This document shows positions 7,695-15,705 of a DNA stretch of 21,041 nt, one piece after another. Made by a program: the position numbers and the translations under genes. The DNA is from Ignavibacteria bacterium UBA7675 (GTDB lineage Bacteria; Bacteroidota; Ignavibacteria; Kapaibacteriales; UB7675), in contig DLHF01000032.1 in the NCBI GenBank assembly GCA_002483085.1, forward strand, positions 1 to 21,041. The letters run 5' to 3'. Every line of letters begins with the position of its first letter. The first letter of the stretch is position 1. The notes below the pieces were generated by a model, which ran no database searches, was not told the origin of the DNA, and worked only from the letters and a program-made list of their open reading frames with translations.

Positions 7695-8477
7695 TTATTG
7701 CATAGCTGTTGCTATTGTTTCGCGTGTGATGCTCTCCGCGAGTTCGCTGAACCACGCGCTCGCATTCGTGTGTTTCTGCACCATATCGGCAATATCCGAC
7801 ACAAAGTACAGGTCTTCTACACGCGCCATGATGTCGCGTGGGAGGTCGTAGTACAGATAGCGCGAGCGGAAGTTGTAGTGAAATGGCGCATGCTGTATGC
7901 GCAGAAGTTCTACGAGTGGTGCCAGCGTAAAATTGTGGTAAAATGTGAGCGATTCCACCGCATTGCCTCGGTGTGCTTCTTTGAGCGTAAGGCACTGGAA
8001 CAGAGGAAATGTCGTGCGCAGGGTTTCTACTCTGCTCCACAGCATTTCGGCAAACGTGCTGCGGTCGATAGGAGGCACCGATGCCACAATCCCAGCCTTG
8101 TCGAAATGCACAACTGCATTGCCGTGAATCTCCTGTTCAAGAAACTTATTTGGCGCGCTTTGTTGCACTATTGTCAGGTCGATAAGCAGGAATGGACTTG
8201 CATCGGCGAGCCTGTAAAATTTCTGGGCGTGCCCGTGCCAGGTTGGTTGCGGAATTGTGTACACTGTTTCAATTGCCGAAAGCTCTGCAAGTGTGTTCTC
8301 GACGATATTGAATACAGGCTCTACTACACCGTCGCGCACGATACAATTCAGGTCGATGTCCGACCATTCATCTGCGCGGCTGAATGCAGCAGCTCCGCCT
8401 TCGCACAGGGCGAGGACTGCATCGTTGTGCAGCAGCGCTTCGCGCAAGGGGCTGGTTACTTCTTCGCGTTGAAGCAT
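7695..8477 (-). CDS. Nucleotidyltransferase domain protein (Pol beta fold)
   Basis: The 260-residue product has the minimal nucleotidyltransferase motif near its N-terminus: GG at 27-28, then W38, S39, D40, I41, D42, L43, giving the two metal-binding Asp residues D40 and D42. The rest (DLTIVQQSAPNKFLEQEIHG, SLTFYHNFTLAPLVELLRIQHAPF, FRSRYLYYDLP) is a helical C-terminal half like that of aminoglycoside or lincosamide adenylyltransferase relatives. The third catalytic acid is probably D171-like DLT near the strand after the core. Members of this group transfer nucleotides to small molecules or proteins; substrate is unknown and resistance should not be assumed. The ATG at 8477 is chosen because the upstream extension to 8624 is low-complexity and unmatched. 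No antitoxin-like partner is adjacent. Confidence 0.7.
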   Translation of the reverse strand: MLQREEVTSPLREALLHNDAVLALCEGGAAAFSRADEWSDIDLNCIVRDGVVEPVFNIVENTLAELSAIETVYTIPQPTWHGHAQKFYRLADASPFLLIDLTIVQQSAPNKFLEQEIHGNAVVHFDKAGIVASVPPIDRSTFAEMLWSRVETLRTTFPLFQCLTLKEAHRGNAVESLTFYHNFTLAPLVELLRIQHAPFHYNFRSRYLYYDLPRDIMARVEDLYFVSDIADMVQKHTNASAWFSELAESITRETIATAMQ

Positions 8478-8823
8478 AGTTGTTGTATAACACTGGTATA
8501 TAATATGAGGTTGTCCCCAGCAGTTGCTTGATACTGATATAGCACAGGCGTTGTGTTGCTGTGGCCGGTCGCTTTGTCCGCGCATTGTTCGAGAACTAGC
8601 TCGCGGTGAAGCTCGGGCAGCCACGCGGCAGGTGTGCTGCGCGGTGCAGAGACGATCCGTGCTTGCGAAGACCGAAGCGCTCCATACTCTGCTCCATGCA
8701 GGCTCATTGCATCCTATTGCCGAAGACCACTTCTGTGAACAGCGGCACTACGCCGACGTCGGGGAGAAGTTGCACAGTTGGACGGGGCTGGAACTGCGAA
8801 GCAGGACATCCTTGCTACTCTTA
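8478..8823. other. Intergenic region without a clear gene
   Basis: This 346-base stretch separates the nucleotidyltransferase start from the end of the transenvelope protein gene, both on the minus strand. The best frame is an 83-codon one on the minus strand (8707 to 8456), which would overlap the nucleotidyltransferase start. Its translation resembles no family and has no good ribosome site. Just upstream of the nucleotidyltransferase the minus strand is AT-rich (TATTATATACC) and may hold its promoter. No terminator-like hairpin was found. Confidence 0.4.
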
Positions 8824-10257
8824 TCAGAACAGCCATTGATAGAAGCTAGCGCCGATGCTGATAGAATACTCGTTCATGCGGAGTTTATCGCTGGCGCTGT
8901 TCACAGGCGTTCCGATGGAAGTCAGCCGCCACTCGTGATCCATATTAAACATATAGCTTACTTTGCATTGGAGATTGAGAGCGGGCAGTGCGCGCCAGCT
9001 CAGCCCTACGGTAGGGCTTATGCCAACGCTTTGGGTGCTCATGCCAACAAGAGCATGCTCTGCCCATACTTTTTCATCGAGGTTCGAGGTAGCGTCTGGC
9101 GGGCTGATATTTCGCCACATAGTCGTCCACAGATCATCTTGGCCAGAATCAGTTGGGTCTTCGTTGGGAGTAAGACCAAGAGAAGGAGTGTAGTTGCTTT
9201 CAAAGCCCAATTCATACGATGTAAAGCTGACCTGAGCACCGGCGTCGAGCCTGATATTATCGGCAATTACCAAGCTGTATTCGCCATATGTCGACCATCG
9301 TTTGTGGGAAAATGTTGTTGTCACCGATGGTTGTGTCGTGTTGTTGTTCGACATCAGCACAGGCAAATGGTTCCCGACGACGCTTTCGGTATAAGGCGTC
9401 GTATAGGCTATTCCTACCGTCACATTTTTTATAGCTATACCTGCTTGAATCGTTGTTTGCTGGTATTGCTGCCGAAGCGTGGGGAAATTGAATTCTGCAA
9501 GTTGCTCATTGATCGAAGAAATATCCGAGGTTGCGGTACCATAGTGTGCGCCTACGGTAAGCGCAAGCGTGTGGACAGGCTCGTGTTTATCTTCTAATAG
9601 AACGACCGCAATATTACTCTGTTCGGGAGGGGCGATAAAATCCTGAGCTGTAGCTATGGGCTGTACCAATGTTGGAACGGGCAGAGGATCGGCATTGCTT
9701 ACAGCGATAGCCTGCGCTCGCTCCGCCAGTTGTTCATCTGTAGTCTTGCTGCGTATATCCTCGCGCATAGCCGTTGCGTCTACAGTCGTGTTTTCGGCGG
9801 CAGTGCCGAAGCTCTGTTCGTGCATAGTTCCACCTTTGCGTGTGCTGGTAGCACGAATGCCCTCACTGCTGCTGGTATTACTGCTTGTCTCGGCCAGGAT
9901 TGGTCTACTGCTTCCGGGCGAACGCACAGGTGCCTGTTGTGCAAGAGCCAATGGCTGTGCGGTTGCTTGTGGCGTCGTATTGCGCGGCTGCTGTCCTGCT
10001 TCATTGGCAGAGTGCGCGGTGCTACGAGCATCGGCTATGGAGCCTTCTGGGGCAGCGGAGCGCGTAGAAAATTCAATGCCAATAGCGCCAAGAAGTAGAC
10101 ACGAAAAAGCAGTAATAACTACAGCCCGCTTTTTGCGCCGCCGATCTGCTTTTGCTTTGTACTCCAACAGTAGATCAAGCGTTGGTTCTGTTTCCAGAAC
10201 CTCGTCTTTACGGGCACGGGTAAAATATTCGTTGAGAGTAGGCCTAGTTCCGCTCAT
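8824..10257 (-). CDS. Putative dual membrane-spanning anti-sigma factor with C-terminal outer-membrane barrel
   Basis: The 477-residue product has four zones. Residues 1-44 are charged and probably cytoplasmic, ending in DRRRKKR. Residues 45-62 form one membrane helix (AVVITAFSCLLLGAIGI). Residues 63 to about 205 are a low-complexity Ala/Ser/Thr/Gln-rich stretch, fit to cross the periplasm. From about 210 to 477 there are alternating beta-strands (LALTVGAHYGTA, IQAGIAIKNVTVGIAYTTP, WSTYGEYSLVI, GISPTVGLSWRAL, YSISIGASFYQWLF), ending in Phe as outer-membrane barrels do. Its ATG overlaps the sigma factor TGA by 4 bases (ATGA), so translation is coupled. The position is that of an anti-sigma factor. 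The layout is that of the dual membrane-spanning anti-sigma factors described in Bacteroides. The short N-terminus as the sigma-binding part is inference. Confidence 0.65.
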   Translation of the reverse strand: MSGTRPTLNEYFTRARKDEVLETEPTLDLLLEYKAKADRRRKKRAVVITAFSCLLLGAIGIEFSTRSAAPEGSIADARSTAHSANEAGQQPRNTTPQATAQPLALAQQAPVRSPGSSRPILAETSSNTSSSEGIRATSTRKGGTMHEQSFGTAAENTTVDATAMREDIRSKTTDEQLAERAQAIAVSNADPLPVPTLVQPIATAQDFIAPPEQSNIAVVLLEDKHEPVHTLALTVGAHYGTATSDISSINEQLAEFNFPTLRQQYQQTTIQAGIAIKNVTVGIAYTTPYTESVVGNHLPVLMSNNNTTQPSVTTTFSHKRWSTYGEYSLVIADNIRLDAGAQVSFTSYELGFESNYTPSLGLTPNEDPTDSGQDDLWTTMWRNISPPDATSNLDEKVWAEHALVGMSTQSVGISPTVGLSWRALPALNLQCKVSYMFNMDHEWRLTSIGTPVNSASDKLRMNEYSISIGASFYQWLF

Positions 10258-10856
10258 TGCGTTCTGCCAAGAGAAAAGGTCATAGATGTGTTGTTATCTT
10301 CCGATGAATCGTCGTTGTCAGCACTCATTATTCGGGCACGGGCCTGAAACCGATCTATATCATCGACGCCAAGTAAACGCGCAAGGGCTTGGCGTCCGCG
10401 CATCAGTCGTGTTTTTACTCCAGAAGGCGATCCGCCCTGGACAGCTCGTATCTCTTCTATGGAAAAACCGAGAATTTCAAAAAGGACAATACACTCACGT
10501 TGTTTCGCAGGCAGCTTGTCGAGAGCAGAGTACAGCAATTGTATATCAACGCGGTTATCGGCGGCGGTATTCCGTGCCCGCAGTTGGTCGGTATGCCAGT
10601 CTTCAAGTAGATCGAAAATTCTGGAGCGCCACTTCCGGCGTCGGAACAAACGGCTCGCCACCGTAAATACATAGCTGAGAAAAGCTTCTTTGCTTCTAAT
10701 GCTCTCAAAATGTTCATAAACGAGCAGGACGGTATCTCCCACAAGATCGCGTGCCTCCTCGGCATCGGCGGTCATCATGCGGGCAAAGCGGTAGAGCCGG
10801 TCGCGGACAGGCTCAAACAGCGCGAGAAACTGTTCCTGCTTTTCTCGTTCAGTCAT
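10254..10856 (-). CDS. ECF-family RNA polymerase sigma factor
   Basis: The 200-residue product has sigma region 2 at about 10-76 (LFEPVRDRLYRFARMM, EARDLVGDTVLLVYEHFESI, FLSYVFTVASRLFRRRKWR) and region 4 at about 108-163 (ALDKLPAKQRECIVLFEILGFSIEEIRAV, then the helix SPSGVKTRLMRGRQALARLLG). There is no region 1 or 3, so it is an extracytoplasmic function factor. A polar, acid-rich tail follows residue 165. The ATG at 10856 gives the usual ECF length; an in-frame extension back to 11132 is Arg-rich and cysteine-rich and unlike any sigma N-terminus. The stop overlaps the start of the transenvelope gene by 4 bases. The pair is probably a signalling unit in which the partner holds the sigma factor at the inner membrane until an envelope signal frees it. 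Confidence 0.9.
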   Translation of the reverse strand: MTEREKQEQFLALFEPVRDRLYRFARMMTADAEEARDLVGDTVLLVYEHFESIRSKEAFLSYVFTVASRLFRRRKWRSRIFDLLEDWHTDQLRARNTAADNRVDIQLLYSALDKLPAKQRECIVLFEILGFSIEEIRAVQGGSPSGVKTRLMRGRQALARLLGVDDIDRFQARARIMSADNDDSSEDNNTSMTFSLGRTQ

Positions 10857-11241
10857 ATCTAACGTACATTGACATGTGCACCGGAATATAAGAGACGGAG
10901 CTCGGCAAAAGGTTGCAGCACTCCGCTGTTTTTCTGGTACTGTGTGTGCCCGCCTGTACAATTTCTTTGCTGCCGGGCTTTTGTAGACCGTAATCCGCAC
11001 AGAGCTGGGCGCTTCTGTCTTTGGTGCAGGCTTTTGGCCTCTGCACCGCGCTGCACGATCCGCCACTTGGCTGCCCGGCCTGTTGCCGCGTATCATCTTT
11101 ATAACAACCGGGCGCCGCAGCGAACGCGCCATCTATGTCTTTCCCAAGTGCTTCGTACAACTCTAATATGCAGAATACGATAAATTCGTGTAAATTGGAA
11201 TTTCGCTGATACTTCCGTGTCGTTTCATTCATGTGCGAGCT
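10857..11241. other. Divergent intergenic region between the sigma factor and mtgA
   Basis: The 385 bases between these divergent genes contain overlapping short frames on both strands, none resembling a protein family. One imperfect hairpin is visible, arms GGTGCAG (11023-11029) and CTGCACC (11041-11047) with further inner pairing and a two-base bulge. The right part (11161-11200) is AT-rich and should hold the mtgA promoter. I found no clean TAnnTTTG box for either gene. The length is generous for two promoters, so extra regulation, for instance autoregulation by the sigma factor, is possible. Confidence 0.4.
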
Positions 11242-11961
11242 ATGATCAAACGTTTCTTCTTGGCCATTGTAAGGGCAACTATAGCTTTTTTAGTAGTTAC
11301 CATAGGCATAGTTGTGCTCTATAAGTTCATTCCGCCGCCCTTGACGCCGCTGATGGTGCAGCGCAAAGCCGAAGCTGTATTTTCTGGCGAAGAGCATACG
11401 GCTGTCCATTACGACTGGGTAGGCTACGATGATGTATCGCCGATGGTGTTTCAAGCTGTTATCGCTGCCGAAGATAAAAAATTTGTAAACCACTCGGGGT
11501 TCGACTGGGATTCTATCGAGCGCGCGATGGCGTACAACGAGCGCAAGCAGGGCAAAAAAGTGCGCGGTGCGAGCACCATTAGCCAGCAGGTAGCCAAAAA
11601 TGTATTCCTCTGGCCGGGTCGCGACTGGATACGCAAGGGCCTGGAAGCCTATTTTACAGTCCTTATCGAGTTTATTTGGGGCAAGCAGCGCATCCTGGAA
11701 GTATATGTGAATATTGTAGAGCAAGGGCACGACGACGGCAATGCAATCTTTGGCGTTGGCGCTTCAGCTCAATATTTCTTTGGGAAAACTCCCGACAAGA
11801 TAACGCGCGACCAAGCGGCGCTCATGGCGGCTGTGCTGCCCAGCCCGCGACGATTCTCCGTTGCCCATCCATCGAAATATGTATCTGGTAGGCGTTCGTT
11901 CATCGCAAAGCAAATGGGCGGTATTGGCAGGGGATATCTAAAAAAAGTGGAAGAGAAGTAG
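11242..11961 (+). CDS. mtgA: Monofunctional biosynthetic peptidoglycan transglycosylase MtgA
   Basis: The 239-residue product is a family 51 glycosyltransferase without a transpeptidase domain. One N-terminal membrane helix (about 8-29) anchors it in the inner membrane. Then come the catalytic motif AAEDKKFVNHSGFD with Glu77, the motif RGASTISQQVAKNVFLW, RKGLEAYFTVLIEFIWGKQRILEVYVNIVE with the second acidic region, and GASAQYFFGK. It polymerises lipid II into glycan strands in the periplasm. The length is typical of MtgA. The ATG at 11242 is chosen; a GTG three codons earlier is possible, and no strong ribosome site distinguishes them. The T9SS-exported protein gene follows after 131 bases in the same direction. 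Confidence 0.93.
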   Translation: MIKRFFLAIVRATIAFLVVTIGIVVLYKFIPPPLTPLMVQRKAEAVFSGEEHTAVHYDWVGYDDVSPMVFQAVIAAEDKKFVNHSGFDWDSIERAMAYNERKQGKKVRGASTISQQVAKNVFLWPGRDWIRKGLEAYFTVLIEFIWGKQRILEVYVNIVEQGHDDGNAIFGVGASAQYFFGKTPDKITRDQAALMAAVLPSPRRFSVAHPSKYVSGRRSFIAKQMGGIGRGYLKKVEEK

Positions 11962-12092
11962 CCAACAGACAGATAGCTTTCCAGCCGAAGGACTTTCCAA
12001 CACGGGGTCGGTTGTGGGCGAAGGCTGCGCGCAAGAACTATCAACCAGCACTTTTGCAGGCCAGAGCCTGCTCAATCATCAGGACAGATAGT

Positions 12093-15000
12093 ATGAAACA
12101 ACGATACGTCATTCTTTCGTGTATCGCCGCCGCCTGTGCCATGGCCGGTGCGTTCTTTTTCTATACCGTATGGCACACTGCTGATGCGTCCCGGGAAGGT
12201 TCTGGCGACCCGGAGCTCGCTTCGTCTGATCGCGTGGAGTGGGAGCTGATGAGGTTGCGCGATCCTGCTACTGGACGCATACCGGCGAATATTCGCTCGA
12301 AAGAACTCGCTTTTGCTGCATTGCTACCCGCGCGCGATATGCTTGGCTCCAAAGTTCCCGGCGTTCTTTCTACCGACTGGTCGTTTCGCGGGCCGTGGTC
12401 GGTAGGCGGTCGCACACGGGCGCTTGCAGTAGATGCTGCTAATCCTGCTTTCCTGCTCGCAGGCGGAGTGTCCAGCGGTATGTGGCGCTCTACCGACGGC
12501 GGCGCTACATGGGCCAAAACTACAGGCAATGAACAATTGCAGAGTGTGAGCTGTATTGCACAGGACACGCGCGAAGGAAAACGCCATATCTGGTACTACG
12601 GCACCGGCGAAATATGGGGCAATTCTGCCGATATTAATGGCGATGGCATGTTTAAGTCCAACGACAGTGGGAAAACTTGGCAGCCACTTGCATCGACATC
12701 GACTGGCACACCGCACTCGTGGGACAATAAATTTGACTATATGTGGCAGATTGCTACAGACCCATCCAACGCAACACAGGACGAGCTGTACGCAGTGTCG
12801 GCCTTAGGCGGAGTGTCGCGCAGTGTAGACGGCGGTGCTACGTGGACCTCGGTGCTTGGTGGCTTTGGCAATTCTTCTGCGCTCTTTGCGGATGTAGCTG
12901 TTACCTCTACTGGCGTGGTGTACGCAGCGCTGAGCGAATACACGGTAGGCTCCAACAGCGCCGCAGTACGCGGTATCTACCGCTCGGTAGACGGCGTGAA
13001 CTGGACGAATATTACTCCCGCTGGATGGCCTGCAAAATACAAGCGCGTTGTGATCGGTATTTCGCCCTCCGATGAAAATCAAGTGTACTTTCTTGCCGAA
13101 ACACCCGACAGCGGTTTTGAAGGGAAATTTGTTCTGACCGATGAAACGCGAACCGAATGGCATAGCTTATGGAAATACACGTACATGTCGGGTAATGGTA
13201 CTGGCGCTGGTAGTACATGGGAAGACCGCACCGCTAATCTGCCCGCATTTGGTGGCCGTACTGGCGATTTTATTTCGCAGGGTTCTTACGACTTAGTGAT
13301 AGCGGTAAAACCGGATAATCCTAATGTGGTGTTTATCGGCGGGACAAATGTCTATCGCTCTACCGATGGCTTTACAACGAAAGACAATACGGCGTGGATA
13401 GGTGGTTATGCTCCTGCAACTCCCAAGCAGAATTTCCCCGCTTATGCAAATCATCATTCCGACCAGCACGCTATCAAGTTTGTACCGGGTAGCCCCACTG
13501 TGCTGCTTTCGGGCAATGACGGCGGCATACAGCGCACCGATGACATGCTGGCTGATTCGGTGCAGTGGACACCGCTGAACAATGGATATATTACGACGCA
13601 GTTCTATACCGTAGCCGTCGATAAATCCGCCGACAAAAGCAATGTTGTAATGGCTGGAGCGCAGGATAATGGCACATGGCTGGCTACGCACACCGACAGC
13701 CGAGGCGCGTGGAAAAAGCCGTGGGGAGCCGATGGTGCCTATTGCGCTGTGGCAAATGGTAGAACGTCGTATTACGCTTCTGCACAACTCGGCAAAGTGT
13801 ACCGCTTTCTGATCGACGACAATGGAGATACTCTTACGCGCACACGCGTAGACCCCAAAGGCGCTACAGGACACTTGTTTATCAATCCGTTTGTGCTCGA
13901 CCCCAACAACAACGATAGAATGTACCTGCCAGCCGGGAGCCTGCTGTGGCGCAACAGCGATCTCACACAGATTCCGATGGCGCAATACGACGACGCTACG
14001 ACGATTGGTTGGGACAGCCTCGGTGCTGCGCGTGTACCCGATACGATCAGCGCTGTTGCAGTGTCGACTGTGCCCGCGAACCGCGTGTACATCGGCACAT
14101 CGCGCGGTAGTGTGTACAGAATCGACAATGCGCATACTGGCAATCCCGCGTCGGTGAACGTCACAGGTGCTGCTTTTCCGAAAAGCTCCTATGTAAGCTG
14201 TGTAGCAATTGACCCACGCGACGCCAACAAAGCTCTTGTCGTGTTCTCGAATTACAGTGTGCAAAGTCTGTTCTACACAGAGGATGGCGGCACAAGCTGG
14301 GCACCGATAGGCGGCAACTTAGAGCAGAATGCAAGTGGTGCGGGCAATGGACCTTCGTGCCGGTGGGCTGCTATTGTTCCGGTGGGCGGTGCGTCGTCGG
14401 TGTTTCTTGTAGGCACCAGCGTAGGTCTGTTCGCTACGTCGTATATCGACGGTATGGCAACGGTATGGCTTCAGGAAGGGAAAGAGAGCATTGGCAATGC
14501 TATTGTAGATATGATCGACGTTCGCTTGGCCGATGGCCTGACAGCTCTGGCTACTCATGGCGCAGGTATTTTTAGCGGTTATGTGAATGCACCGGTGACC
14601 ACTGCTCCCGGAGCACCTTCGCTTGTAGCTCCGGCAGATGGGGCAACCGGCGTACCGGTGTCGAAATTACTGGAGTGGAGCGTGCCGGGAAGTGCTCTGT
14701 CGTCGGTGCTGGAAGTATCCAAACAGTCCGACTTCTCTACGCTGCACCTTCTGCAAAAGGGCATTACTGGTATGTCGATGACTGTTGGCGATTTAGAAGC
14801 TGGGCTGGTTACTTACTACTGGCGTGTGCGGGTTGTAAATAGCGGTGGCACAAGTGCGTATTCGCCTGTGTGGAGCTTTACCACAAGTGTCGCTGTTCCT
14901 GTACAACTCGCTCCGGAGCAGGGGGCCACAGATGTCCTGCGTACTCCTGTGCTCACATGGGAAAGCGTACCGGGCGCGGCCTCGTATCGCGTGCAAATCG

Positions 15001-15467
15001 CTACGTCGATTGCCTTTAGTAATCTTGTCGTAGACGAAAGCAATGTGGTGGGCGCGTCGTTTGCAGCGCCGCTGTTGGACGCAAATAAACGCTACTACTG
15101 GCGCGTGTTGGCCAAAGGGAACGATGGAGCCGAAGGACCATTTTCGGGACGATGGAATTTTACAACTGGGACGGCGACAGGTGTTCATGAAGCGTCTCCA
15201 CAGCCCGCGTTTAGCCTGATGCCGAATTATCCCAACCCGTTTTCTAACCAAACGACTCTGCGGTTCTCGCTTCAGCGCCGTGGCCGCGTGCATCTGGCAC
15301 TGTATGATGCTGCCGGACGGTCGCTTGTTGTGCTCGCAGACAAAGACATGGACGCGGGCGAACACACAACGCCGCTGAGCGGGCAGCCGCTTGCAAACGG
15401 CGTGTACTATTGCAGGCTTACGGTAGATGGGCGCTCGCAAGTGCGACAGGTGACAGTCAAGAAATAA
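12093..15467 (+). CDS. T9SS-exported Asp-box beta-propeller protein with C-terminal sorting domain
   Basis: The 1124-residue product begins with a signal peptide (MKQRYVILS then a hydrophobic run to about residue 27). A VPS10/sortilin-like region follows, with Asp-box (BNR) repeats: STDGGATW (133-140), SNDSGKTW (189-196), SVDGGATW (244-251), SVDGVNW near 298 and TEDGGTSW near 729. These form bladed propellers. Two fibronectin type III-like modules span about 838-1030; each has the PxDGATxVxxxPxLxW and YYWRVR pattern. The last 90 residues (YPNPFS, then GVYYCRLTV.GRSQVRQVTVKK) are a T9SS type A sorting domain. The protein should be exported across the outer membrane and released or attached to the cell surface. 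A glycosidase or sialidase role cannot be read from Asp-boxes alone. AGGA at 12081-12084 supports the ATG at 12093. A terminator follows 13 bases after the stop. Confidence 0.88.
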   Translation: MKQRYVILSCIAAACAMAGAFFFYTVWHTADASREGSGDPELASSDRVEWELMRLRDPATGRIPANIRSKELAFAALLPARDMLGSKVPGVLSTDWSFRGPWSVGGRTRALAVDAANPAFLLAGGVSSGMWRSTDGGATWAKTTGNEQLQSVSCIAQDTREGKRHIWYYGTGEIWGNSADINGDGMFKSNDSGKTWQPLASTSTGTPHSWDNKFDYMWQIATDPSNATQDELYAVSALGGVSRSVDGGATWTSVLGGFGNSSALFADVAVTSTGVVYAALSEYTVGSNSAAVRGIYRSVDGVNWTNITPAGWPAKYKRVVIGISPSDENQVYFLAETPDSGFEGKFVLTDETRTEWHSLWKYTYMSGNGTGAGSTWEDRTANLPAFGGRTGDFISQGSYDLVIAVKPDNPNVVFIGGTNVYRSTDGFTTKDNTAWIGGYAPATPKQNFPAYANHHSDQHAIKFVPGSPTVLLSGNDGGIQRTDDMLADSVQWTPLNNGYITTQFYTVAVDKSADKSNVVMAGAQDNGTWLATHTDSRGAWKKPWGADGAYCAVANGRTSYYASAQLGKVYRFLIDDNGDTLTRTRVDPKGATGHLFINPFVLDPNNNDRMYLPAGSLLWRNSDLTQIPMAQYDDATTIGWDSLGAARVPDTISAVAVSTVPANRVYIGTSRGSVYRIDNAHTGNPASVNVTGAAFPKSSYVSCVAIDPRDANKALVVFSNYSVQSLFYTEDGGTSWAPIGGNLEQNASGAGNGPSCRWAAIVPVGGASSVFLVGTSVGLFATSYIDGMATVWLQEGKESIGNAIVDMIDVRLADGLTALATHGAGIFSGYVNAPVTTAPGAPSLVAPADGATGVPVSKLLEWSVPGSALSSVLEVSKQSDFSTLHLLQKGITGMSMTVGDLEAGLVTYYWRVRVVNSGGTSAYSPVWSFTTSVAVPVQLAPEQGATDVLRTPVLTWESVPGAASYRVQIATSIAFSNLVVDESNVVGASFAAPLLDANKRYYWRVLAKGNDGAEGPFSGRWNFTTGTATGVHEASPQPAFSLMPNYPNPFSNQTTLRFSLQRRGRVHLALYDAAGRSLVVLADKDMDAGEHTTPLSGQPLANGVYYCRLTVDGRSQVRQVTVKK

Positions 15468-15480
15468 TCTGGGTATGATG

Positions 15481-15506
15481 CAGCAGTCTACGGAAGTAGA
15501 CTGCTG
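15481..15506 (+). terminator. Hairpin terminator after the T9SS protein gene
   Basis: The arms CAGCAGTCTAC (15481-15491) and GTAGACTGCTG (15496-15506) pair over 11 bases with a GGAA loop. The hairpin begins 13 bases after the stop codon. The following bases are TTGGGC rather than a full T tract, so it may act as a weak intrinsic terminator or a 3'-end stabiliser. Confidence 0.65.
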
Positions 15507-15532
15507 TTGGGCAGGAAATATTCAACTATTAC

Positions 15533-15564
15533 AGAGGTCGATAAGCTGTTGCTTGTCGGCCTCT
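15533..15564 (+). other. Second 3' hairpin, favoured in the + strand RNA
   Basis: The arms AGAGGTCGATAAGC (15533-15546) and GCTTGTCGGCCTCT (15551-15564) pair over 14 bases, two of them G-U pairs, with a TGTT loop. The G-U pairs exist only if the + strand is transcribed; the opposite strand would have A-C mismatches. It lies 65 bases beyond the T9SS gene stop and may be a second terminator or a small RNA element. It is followed by TGTTGTAG. Confidence 0.45.
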
Positions 15565-15669
15565 TGTTGTAGAGACACGGCATATCTGCGCCTTGCAGCA
15601 CGGTACACCACTGGCGATAGGCTTTGGGGCAACTAATAAGCGGGGTTGCGACCGGTGACAGCGACCGAG

Positions 15670-15689
15670 CGGGCGTCCAGAAACGCCCG
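15670..15689 (-). terminator. Hairpin after the ABC ATPase gene
   Basis: The arms CGGGCGT (15670-15676) and ACGCCCG (15683-15689) pair perfectly over 7 bases with a six-base loop. On the minus strand this lies 16 bases after the ATPase stop codon. There is no T tract on that side, so termination is only a suggestion. Confidence 0.35.
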
Positions 15690-15705
15690 TGCCATAAGCA
15701 TTGGT

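Noticed and set aside
7695..8477. Toxin-antitoxin (MNT/HEPN) or antibiotic resistance module
   Set aside because: The protein has a nucleotidyltransferase core but is longer than MNT antitoxins, and no HEPN partner or resistance context is present.
7698..8531. 277-codon open frame on the + strand over the nucleotidyltransferase
   Set aside because: Cys- and His-rich translation without motifs; the minus strand has the SDIDL nucleotidyltransferase signature.
8524..9597. 357-codon open frame on the + strand
   Set aside because: It runs antisense to the transenvelope protein gene. Its translation is rich in Arg, Cys and His with no family resemblance, while the minus strand gives a coherent helix, linker and barrel coupled to the sigma factor.
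10857..11132. In-frame N-terminal extension of the sigma factor by 92 residues
   Set aside because: The extension is basic, Cys-containing and unlike any sigma region; the ATG at 10856 gives the normal ECF length.
13293..14264. 323-codon open frame on the - strand inside the T9SS gene
   Set aside because: The + strand frame is a continuous Asp-box protein here. The antisense translation has biased composition and no domain.
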